From Phocaeicola sp. (GTDB lineage: Bacteria > Bacteroidota > Bacteroidia > Bacteroidales > Bacteroidaceae): a stretch of 6,113 nt of DNA. The DNA lies in the NCBI GenBank assembly GCA_020026175.1, contig JAHHQV010000084.1, positions 1 to 6,113 of the forward strand. Direction: 5' to 3'. The notes beneath the pieces are model-generated. The model saw only the letters and a list, made by a program, of their open reading frames with translations, was not told the origin of the DNA and did not search any database. Shown piece after piece: positions 1-4,704 of this stretch (within the stretch, counting starts at the first letter, position 1; each line of letters opens with the position of its first letter). Position numbers and translations under genes: made by a program.

Positions 1-2
1 CT

Positions 3-83
3 GTCAGTTCTATAACTTTGATTTTTGCGATAGTTGTATCTTTTTATGGTTGTAACACAAAAGAACACATTATTTTGATATAA
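3..83 (+). CDS. Possible 3' end of a short lipoprotein-like ORF (partial, start outside window)
   Basis: An open frame enters from the left edge and ends at a TAA at 81-83. The 26 visible residues begin with a hydrophobic run (ITLIFAIVVSF) followed by YGC-NTKE and then HIILI before the stop. This resembles the hydrophobic core and cleavage cysteine of a Bacteroidetes lipoprotein signal peptide, although the FYG before the cysteine is a poor lipobox. If real, the mature product would be only about ten residues long, so it is either a very small lipoprotein, a gene truncated just after its signal peptide, or chance. Its start codon lies outside the window. Confidence is low because an AT-rich frame can easily encode hydrophobic residues. 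Confidence 0.22.
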   Translation, partial: VSSITLIFAIVVSFYGCNTKEHIILI

Positions 84-178
84 ACTAATTTTAAAATCTA
101 CTTACGAATAAAAAAAGGATGTGTTGAATAATTAGAATTGCTTTATTTATATTTTATTTGAATATGAAAGGGGTATTA
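84..178. other. AT-rich intergenic stretch, no gene seen
   Basis: This stretch lies downstream of the minus-strand SUI1 gene. A run of seven A (110-116) would give a U-tract on the minus strand, but I see no GC-containing hairpin directly before it, so I do not call a terminator. No open frame of useful length or clear promoter box is present on either strand. Confidence 0.5.
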
Positions 179-517
179 TTATCTTGTCTGTGTATAACCT
201 TCCGATTTCAATAAATCAATTATCCTTTCTTTGAATTCTCCCTGTATTATTATTTCACCATCTTTTGCCGAACCTCCTACGCCACATTTGGTCTTTAGGA
301 TTTTACTTAAATCTTTAAGGTCTTCCTCGCTTCCAACGAATCCCTTTACCAAAGTTACAGTTTTTCCTCCTCTCCCTTTTTTCTCGATGCTGACTCTCAG
401 TTTCTGTTGTTTTTTATCTAAGGTTTCAATTTCATCTGTTTTATCTGTTTCGTATTTAAAGTCTGGGTTTGTAGAGAATACTACATTCAGTCTGTCTTTC
501 CAATCGTTATTTTTCAT
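179..517 (-). CDS. SUI1/eIF1-like translation initiation factor (YciH family)
   Basis: This 112-residue protein has the fold signature of the SUI1/eIF1 family. An acidic, variable N-terminus (about 1-37) precedes the conserved domain at about 38-108. The domain contains the basic loop K47-KGRGGK-T53, the block VTLVKGF (54-60), the central LKTKCGVGGS (74-83) and the ending GEIIIQGEFKERI (87-99). In eukaryotes eIF1 guards start-codon selection in the ribosomal P site. Bacterial YciH-type relatives are thought to act on the 30S subunit, but their cellular role is less clear. The ATG at 515-517 gives the opening MKNNDWKDRL, which I recall as usual for Bacteroidales copies. The gene is transcribed divergently from rex, and no strong terminator is visible after its stop. 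Family assignment is firm; the exact function is not. Confidence 0.93.
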   Translation of the reverse strand: MKNNDWKDRLNVVFSTNPDFKYETDKTDEIETLDKKQQKLRVSIEKKGRGGKTVTLVKGFVGSEEDLKDLSKILKTKCGVGGSAKDGEIIIQGEFKERIIDLLKSEGYTQTR

Positions 518-560
518 TGCTTATTTCATTTTAAATTATGTTTAGAACAGTGCTATAATG

Positions 561-568
561 CAAACTTA
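561..568 (-). promoter_or_regulatory. Putative -7 box of the SUI1-like gene promoter
   Basis: On the minus strand these bases read TAAGTTTG, an exact match to the Bacteroidetes primary sigma factor -7 consensus TAnnTTTG. It lies 43 bases upstream of the ATG, giving a short leader. No good TTTG -33 element is present at the expected 19-21 base spacing, so the call rests on the -7 box and its position. Confidence 0.5.
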
Positions 569-589
569 CAAACTTTTTCTTTTATAGAG

Positions 590-620
590 TGTGACTATAC
601 AAATAAATAGACTAATTTTG
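590..620 (+). promoter_or_regulatory. Putative promoter of the rex operon
   Basis: TAATTTTG at 613-620 matches the Bacteroidetes -7 consensus TAnnTTTG. It is preceded, with a 19-base gap, by TGTG at 590-593, which matches the -33 TTTG at three of four positions. Transcription would start near 627, leaving a leader of about 22 A/T-rich bases before the rex ATG at 649. No Shine-Dalgarno sequence is present, as is usual in this phylum. I could not find a palindromic Rex operator here, so autoregulation is not supported by the sequence. Confidence 0.55.
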
Positions 621-648
621 CATTATTGAGTTTATTAATAAATTATTT

Positions 649-1311
649 ATGAGCGTTCCAGAACGAAAAATATCGTATAAAATACCTGAACCTACATTGC
701 GTCGTCTGCCTTGGTACTTGTCGTGTGCCAAACTTATGAGAAGTCAGGGGGAAAGGTATGTTTCGTCTACTCATATATCACGTCAGATTAATATAGATTC
801 TTCACAAGTGGCAAAAGATTTGTCTTATGTAGCAATTTCGGGACGCACTAGAGTAGGTTATGAAGTAGATTCTCTGATAGCTGTCTTGGAGGAGTTTCTC
901 GGATTCAATTCTATGCACAAAGCTTTCCTTTTCGGAGTAGGTAGTCTAGGTTCTGCTTTGTTACAAGATACAGGTCTTGCCCATTTTGGCTTGGAGATAG
1001 TTGGAGCATTTGATATAAATCCTGATAAAGTAGGTAGTGTCATATCAGGCATACCCGTATATCATACAGACAAATTTTCTGAAATCATGCAAAAGGATAA
1101 AGTCAATATAGGAATATTGACAGTCCCTATCAGTATTTCCCAGGAAATAACAGATGTAATGATTTCTCATGGTATAAAAGCCATATGGAATTTTACTCCT
1201 TTCAGAATTAGAGTGTCAGAAAATATTGTAGTACAGAACACTTCATTATATGCCCATCTGGCTTTGATGTTTAACAGATTGAAAGACGAACTTAAAAACG
1301 AAGATTTATGA
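649..1311 (+). CDS. rex: Redox-sensing transcriptional repressor Rex
   Basis: The 220-residue product is a full-length Rex, a dimeric repressor that binds operators when NADH/NAD+ is low and lets go when NADH rises. It typically controls fermentation and respiration genes. The winged-helix domain (about 10-85) opens with the hallmark PEPTLRRLPWYL (13-24) and has a recognition helix around SSQVAKDLSY (51-60). The Rossmann domain (about 90-190) carries the nucleotide loop GVGSLG (96-101), the ribose-binding acid at D122 in FDIN, and NFTP at 181-184, where most Rex proteins have NFAP. The C-terminal helix YAHLALMF (201-208) is the domain-swapped helix that inserts into the partner subunit. Its TGA overlaps the start of the next gene (ATGA, 1308-1311), indicating translational coupling. 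Rex regulators often act in trans, so the operon partners need not be its targets. Confidence 0.96.
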   Translation: MSVPERKISYKIPEPTLRRLPWYLSCAKLMRSQGERYVSSTHISRQINIDSSQVAKDLSYVAISGRTRVGYEVDSLIAVLEEFLGFNSMHKAFLFGVGSLGSALLQDTGLAHFGLEIVGAFDINPDKVGSVISGIPVYHTDKFSEIMQKDKVNIGILTVPISISQEITDVMISHGIKAIWNFTPFRIRVSENIVVQNTSLYAHLALMFNRLKDELKNEDL

Positions 1312-1925
1312 AAATAATAGCAATAGGAATGAACTATTCCTTACACTGTAAGGAACTTCATACAGACGAACCTTTGCCGCAAGAGCCGGTGATATTCATG
1401 AAACCGGATTCTGCTTTGTTGAAGGACAGCAAGCCTTTCTTTATTCCTGACTTTTCTGATAGAATAGAATACGAAACCGAGCTTGTAGTGAGGATAAACC
1501 GATTGGGTAAGAACATTTCTGAAAGGTTTGCGCACAGATATTACGATGCAGTGACTGTAGGTATAGACTTTACGGCAAGAGATCTTCAGAACAAATTACG
1601 TTCTGAAGGGAAACCTTGGGAACTGTGTAAGGGATTTGACAATTCGGCAGCTATAGGCGACTGGATTTCTATTGACAAAGTAAAAGATATACAAGATATT
1701 AATTTTCATCTTGATATAGACGGCAATACAGTGCAGAGCGGGTGTACCAGGGATATGCTTTTCGGTGTAGACAAGATTATAGCATATGTAAGTCGGTTTT
1801 GCACTCTAAAGATAGGTGATTTGATTTTCACTGGAACACCAGTTGGTGTAGGTCCAGTAAAAATAGAAAATCACCTTGAAGGTTTTATCGAGAATGAGAA
1901 AGTTTTAGATTTTTATATAAGATGA
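1308..1925 (+). CDS. Fumarylacetoacetate hydrolase (FAH) family protein
   Basis: This 205-residue protein is a compact FAH-fold enzyme consisting of the catalytic domain only. Metal ligands of the family are visible: E56 and E58 in the EYETEL motif (54-59), and D87 in VGIDFTARDLQ (84-94). Further conserved parts are KGFDNSAAIG (108-117) and the C-terminal TGTPVGVGPV (175-184). Relatives of this size (YcgM, human FAHD1) cleave acylpyruvates, decarboxylate oxaloacetate or tautomerise oxaloacetate. Bacteroidales copies are often annotated as 2-hydroxyhepta-2,4-diene-1,7-dioate isomerase, which is not supported here because no aromatic-degradation genes are nearby. A housekeeping role in clearing oxaloacetate enol or acylpyruvates is an inference. 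It is coupled by ATGA overlaps to rex before it and ispF after it. Confidence 0.9.
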   Translation: MKIIAIGMNYSLHCKELHTDEPLPQEPVIFMKPDSALLKDSKPFFIPDFSDRIEYETELVVRINRLGKNISERFAHRYYDAVTVGIDFTARDLQNKLRSEGKPWELCKGFDNSAAIGDWISIDKVKDIQDINFHLDIDGNTVQSGCTRDMLFGVDKIIAYVSRFCTLKIGDLIFTGTPVGVGPVKIENHLEGFIENEKVLDFYIR

Positions 1926-2401
1926 AGATAAGAACAGGATTAGGATTTGACGTACACCGCCTTGTACCAGGAAGAGAATTATGGTTGGGTGGCATAAAAC
2001 TGGAGCATGAAATGGGATTGCTTGGACATTCTGATGCAGATGTTCTTATTCATGCCATTTGTGATGCGTTGCTTGGAGCTGCCAACATGAGGGATATAGG
2101 TTATCATTTTCCTGATAATGCTGGCGAATTCAAGAATATTGACAGTAAGATTCTTTTGGCAGAAACAGTTAAACTTATTTCTGGTAAGGGATATAAGATA
2201 AACAATATAGATGCAACGGTATGTGCAGAGCGACCAAAGCTGAAGGTCCATATACCTCAGATGCAGAAAGTTTTGTCCGAAGTGATGGGTATAGATATTG
2301 ATGATATATCTATAAAAGCTACTACTACCGAAAAACTTGGGTTTACAGGTAGGGAAGAAGGTATTTCGGCATATGCCGTAGTACTTATTATAAAGGAATG
2401 A
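1922..2401 (+). CDS. ispF: 2-C-methyl-D-erythritol 2,4-cyclodiphosphate synthase
   Basis: IspF performs the fifth step of the MEP isoprenoid pathway, converting CDP-methylerythritol 2-phosphate to methylerythritol 2,4-cyclodiphosphate with release of CMP. At 159 residues it has the standard length of the trimeric enzyme. The opening motif GLGFDVHRL (6-14) holds the zinc ligands D10 and H12, and the third ligand is H44 in DVLIHAICD (40-48). LLGHSDAD (33-40) and HFPD (62-65) are also intact. The C-terminal ATTTEKLGFTGREEGI (133-148) is the nucleotide-binding signature. The start at 1922 overlaps the FAH stop by ATGA. The gene ends in another ATGA, but no real downstream gene follows. Products feed undecaprenyl phosphate and the menaquinone side chain, a possible link to menA nearby. 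Confidence 0.96.
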   Translation: MKIRTGLGFDVHRLVPGRELWLGGIKLEHEMGLLGHSDADVLIHAICDALLGAANMRDIGYHFPDNAGEFKNIDSKILLAETVKLISGKGYKINNIDATVCAERPKLKVHIPQMQKVLSEVMGIDIDDISIKATTTEKLGFTGREEGISAYAVVLIIKE

Positions 2402-2570
2402 ATAGGATTTAGTAGTTCTCGTTTCTGTTCGGGATATTTTGCTTGACGCAGGTAGATATGAGGGCTGGTTAAAGCTGAAAACTATCATGCTGAAAGTTCT
2501 ATATTACAGCCAAAACAGAGAATGTGTGTCAAGACTTAAAACTTCTATTCCTCGAATTTACAGATTATAA
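2398..2570 (+). pseudogene. Possible vestige of a fourth cistron after ispF
   Basis: The ispF stop is embedded in ATGA (2398-2401), the same junction that joins rex to the FAH gene and that gene to ispF. The ATG opens only M-N-R-I before TAG at 2410-2412. In another frame the sequence is open from 2406 to the TAA at 2568-2570 (54 codons), reading DLVVLVSVRDILL and then DAGRYEGWLKLKT. The latter has no proper start codon; its first ATG is at 2487 and leaves 25 codons. The layout suggests a coupled gene that was deleted and frameshifted, leaving a stub before the operon terminator. I do not recognise the peptide. Chance is an equally plausible explanation. Confidence 0.22.
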
Positions 2571-2797
2571 GTATAATATTAAAAATGGCCGTATCAAACT
2601 CTGTATTGAGTAATGATACGGTCATTTTTTTTAGTCTTTTATGATGTTCGGATTTCAGATTACAAGTTCATATCTTCAAGAAATGAGTTTTGACGCCCCC
2701 CTTCCCATTATATTCATTAAGCATTATATAGAAAATAAGATTTTAGAATATTGGTATTCAATAATAATGTTTCTTATTCGATTATAAACTAGCTTGA
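2402..2797. other. Gene-free convergent intergenic region between ispF and menA
   Basis: This stretch of almost 400 bases lies between the convergent ispF and menA genes. Its left part holds the possible gene stub. Its centre holds the strong terminator hairpin at 2581-2632. The right part (2633-2797) contains a 48-codon frame (2641-2787) with no recognisable features and an isolated run of six C (2696-2701). Near the menA stop, the nine bases GATTATAAA occur twice (2780-2788 and 2796-2804). I see no RNA gene or promoter that I can support. Confidence 0.6.
2581..2632 (+). terminator. Rho-independent terminator of the rex-FAH-ispF operon
   Basis: The left arm 2581-2596 (AAAAATGGCCGTATCA) pairs with the right arm 2614-2629 along 16 positions with a single G-T wobble. 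Within the 17-base loop, ACTC (2598-2601) can also pair with GAGT (2608-2611). Eight T (2625-2632) overlap the 3' arm and supply the U-tract. The arm begins with five A, so the hairpin could also slow transcripts arriving from menA on the other strand, though the minus-strand U-tract is shorter. Confidence 0.9.
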
Positions 2798-3682
2798 TTA
2801 TAAAATAAGCCCTAAAGAGAGCATCAATCCGAATACAAGTATATTTCTTGACGTTTCTCCAAGTATAGTGTTTAGGGCTTTGCCTTTGTTTATCTTTGCC
2901 ATTTTGAAAGTCGTCAGGATATGCATTACCAGATATAGCTGAGGAAGCAGTACGGCATATATTTTCCCTATCGCAAGGAAGTAGAAACACAACCAGCATG
3001 CTGTCATTCCAAGTAGGAAGTACATAATCAGTCCGGCTTTTGCACCGAATTTTACCACCAGCGTATTCTTGCCGCTTATGGCATCCTGTTCTCTGTCTCT
3101 GAAGTTATTTACCATGAGCAGAGTGTCTATAATCATTCCGCAAATCAGTGAAGTGATGGTGACCGAAGTGTTCCATGTATGTGCCATGACATAGAAGGTG
3201 AATCCAACAGGAACAAAGCCGAAGAATACAAGAACCAGTACATCCCCCCATCCATGATAGGCCAGCGGATATGGTCCTGCCGTATATAGAAAAGCAAATA
3301 TTATACAAGCTATTCCTACAGGAATAATCTCTAATCCTCCATAATATAGAAGACACAGCCCTATGATTCCTGCAAGTACTGTAGTTATTGCTATTCCGGT
3401 TTTCATGGCTTGGGGTGTAATCCATCCTTGCGAACATGCTCTTTCCGGTCCAAGCCTGTCTTCTCTGTCGGTACCTTTCAGAAAGTCGAACAGGTCGTTT
3501 ATGAAGTTTGCATCTATCTGCATTATAAATGCAAACATGAAACATAATATGGCAGGTGTTACATTGAAACTATTGTATGTATAAGCAAGCGAACATCCCA
3601 GCATGACTGGTATGGCAGCACCTGTAAGCGTTTTGGGTCTTGCAGCAAGTATCCACGCCTTCAAAGAGTTGGTCTTAATCAT
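2798..3682 (-). CDS. menA: 1,4-dihydroxy-2-naphthoate polyprenyltransferase (UbiA family)
   Basis: MenA is an inner-membrane enzyme that joins a polyprenyl diphosphate tail to DHNA, giving demethylmenaquinone, with loss of the carboxyl group. The 294-residue protein is strongly hydrophobic, with about eight or nine predicted membrane helices. The first Asp-rich loop is NDLFDFLKGTDRED (62-75), which binds the Mg-diphosphate. The second is NNFRDREQDAISGKNTL (192-208). Between them, YHGWGDVLVLVFFG (142-155) is characteristic of MenA rather than UbiA or heme O synthases. The N-terminal WILAARPKTLTGAAIPV (10-26) also fits. It stands alone on the minus strand, away from other men genes, and is divergent from the metallophosphoesterase gene. 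The start at 3680-3682 sits about 33 bases below a -7 box. No strong terminator follows on its own strand. Confidence 0.93.
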   Translation of the reverse strand: MIKTNSLKAWILAARPKTLTGAAIPVMLGCSLAYTYNSFNVTPAILCFMFAFIMQIDANFINDLFDFLKGTDREDRLGPERACSQGWITPQAMKTGIAITTVLAGIIGLCLLYYGGLEIIPVGIACIIFAFLYTAGPYPLAYHGWGDVLVLVFFGFVPVGFTFYVMAHTWNTSVTITSLICGMIIDTLLMVNNFRDREQDAISGKNTLVVKFGAKAGLIMYFLLGMTACWLCFYFLAIGKIYAVLLPQLYLVMHILTTFKMAKINKGKALNTILGETSRNILVFGLMLSLGLIL

Positions 3683-3709
3683 ATTTTATGTATTCTTTTA
3701 TAATTGAAT

Positions 3710-3743
3710 TTTGTACAAAGTTAGTTATTATATACTATTTTTG
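3710..3743 (+). promoter_or_regulatory. Putative promoter of the metallophosphoesterase gene
   Basis: TATTTTTG at 3736-3743 matches the Bacteroidetes -7 box TAnnTTTG. TTTG at 3710-3713 can serve as the -33 element, with a 22-base gap that is slightly longer than ideal. The predicted start of transcription near 3750 leaves a leader of about 22 A/T-rich bases before the ATG at 3772. The -33 element is part of a palindrome that also touches the menA -7 box. Confidence 0.5.
3716..3723 (-). promoter_or_regulatory. Putative -7 box of the menA promoter
   Basis: On the minus strand these bases read TAACTTTG, an exact fit to the Bacteroidetes -7 consensus TAnnTTTG. It lies 33 bases before the menA ATG. 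No TTTG is found at the expected -33 position. The box lies inside the -33/-7 interval of the opposite promoter, so the two promoters overlap and RNA polymerase probably cannot occupy both at once. Confidence 0.5.
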
Positions 3744-3771
3744 TGTTGGTTAAATATAAAATGTTCATTTT

Positions 3772-4623
3772 ATGAAGTCTCGTTTATGCAATTTTTTGTG
3801 TGTCAGTCTGTTGTCTGCTATGCTGACATCATGTGCTACAGCTACATTTTCTAAATACAAGGCAGTTGGGCGCGTTAAGACATATGACATTTCCAGCAAT
3901 GACATACCCGAAGAATTTGATGGATTCAGGATGGCTTTTGCCACCGACTTTCATTACGAAAGTAAGTTTGACAAGGAGCGTCTTCCGGCTTTGACTAAGA
4001 CTCTGCAAGGTCTTGATGTAGATGTGTTGTTGCTTGGTGGAGATTATAGAGGGCGTAATGGCGGCAATGTGGATGAATTGTTTTCGGAGCTGTCGAAGGT
4101 AAAGACTGAATATGGAACATATGCCGTTATGGGAAACCATGAAACAGGTAAGAACGATGCTTTAGTACGTATGGCTATGGATAAGTATGGAGTTATGTTG
4201 CTCGAACATATGACAGATACAATACGGCGCGATGGAGCATATATCTTGATTTGTGGTATCAGGAATCCCTTCGACTTGAAGAAGAACGGAGTGTCGCCAA
4301 CATTGTCATTGCATGACTCCGATTATGTTGTAATGATTACCCATACTCCCGATTATGCCGAAGACGTTGATATCAGAAATACAGATATGGTTCTTGCAGG
4401 CCATACTCATGGCGGTCAGGTGAGCCTTTTCGGAAGATGGACTCCTGCAAAATTCTCGAAATATGGAAACAGATTCCTTACAGGCATGAAGAAAACATCC
4501 TCTGGTGTGCCTGTTATAATAAGCAATGGTATAGGAACTTCTCGTCGTGATATAAGACTGTTTACTCCTAGTGAGATAGTAGTAATAGAATTACACTCGA
4601 TAAAAAAAGACATAGTAGAGTAA
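3772..4623 (+). CDS. Metallophosphoesterase lipoprotein (YkuE/YaeI-like, calcineurin-like)
   Basis: This 283-residue protein has all metal-binding blocks of the calcineurin-like phosphoesterase fold: TDFH (58-61, D59 and H61), LGGDY (88-92, D91), MGNHE (120-124, N122 and H123), THTPD (190-194, H191) and AGHTHGGQ (209-216, H211 and H213). The di-metal centre therefore looks intact. The N-terminus is a lipoprotein signal peptide with lipobox LTSC, cysteine at position 21. The residues after the cysteine (ATATFSK) lack the acidic stretch that marks surface-exposed Bacteroides lipoproteins, so a periplasm-facing anchor is more likely. Relatives such as YaeI and YkuE are envelope-bound phosphodiesterases of poorly known substrate, and Chlamydia LpxG acts on a lipid A precursor. 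The substrate here cannot be assigned. The beta-barrel gene follows after 81 bases. Confidence 0.9.
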   Translation: MKSRLCNFLCVSLLSAMLTSCATATFSKYKAVGRVKTYDISSNDIPEEFDGFRMAFATDFHYESKFDKERLPALTKTLQGLDVDVLLLGGDYRGRNGGNVDELFSELSKVKTEYGTYAVMGNHETGKNDALVRMAMDKYGVMLLEHMTDTIRRDGAYILICGIRNPFDLKKNGVSPTLSLHDSDYVVMITHTPDYAEDVDIRNTDMVLAGHTHGGQVSLFGRWTPAKFSKYGNRFLTGMKKTSSGVPVIISNGIGTSRRDIRLFTPSEIVVIELHSIKKDIVE

Positions 4624-4674
4624 ATAAGAATAAAAATATCTGTATTATTATAAGCTTCTGTAGATTTAAGTTCT

Positions 4675-4682
4675 TAATTTTG
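4675..4682 (+). promoter_or_regulatory. Putative -7 box upstream of the beta-barrel gene
   Basis: TAATTTTG matches the Bacteroidetes -7 consensus and lies 22 bases before the ATG at 4705, the same distance as at rex (28) and at the phosphoesterase gene (28) within a few bases. No convincing -33 TTTG is seen at 19-21 bases. No hairpin terminator separates this gene from the phosphoesterase gene, so read-through transcription is also likely. Confidence 0.45.
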
Positions 4683-4704
4683 TATCGTAATAAAATTCTG
4701 ACTA

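Noticed and set aside
554..559. TATAAT on the plus strand, an exact sigma-70 -10 hexamer, upstream of rex.
   Set aside because: Bacteroidetes promoters use TAnnTTTG rather than TATAAT. The hexamer has no matching -35, and a better placed -7 box for rex lies at 613-620.
569..648. Searched for a Rex operator (TTGTGAA-type or TTGTTAA-type inverted repeat) near rex and also in the menA promoter region.
   Set aside because: Only single half-site-like stretches such as TTGTGTTGGTTAAA (3741-3754) were seen, without the required inverted symmetry.
1979..2488. Long minus-strand open frame of 169 codons opposite ispF, and a similar one at 4939-5448 opposite the barrel gene.
   Set aside because: Both are antisense shadows of well-supported genes. 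Their translations show no domain, and codon composition is that of a reversed coding frame.
2696..2701. Run of six C in AT-rich DNA, considered as a phase-variable tract.
   Set aside because: It is short, not within a promoter or a supported gene, and no invertible repeats flank it.
2641..2787. A 48-codon plus-strand frame starting ATGATG just after the operon terminator, product beginning MMFGFQITSSYL.
   Set aside because: It is AT-rich, lacks a recognisable domain or signal peptide, has no promoter box close upstream, and its composition looks like chance. It also runs close to the menA stop. Conservation in relatives would be needed to accept it.
2780..2804. Direct repeat GATTATAAA around the menA stop codon, with CTTATT/AATAAG flanks that could form a weak hairpin.
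   Set aside because: All-AT short repeats are expected in such sequence. The hairpin lacks GC pairs and a U-tract, so it is not a credible terminator or mobile-element border.
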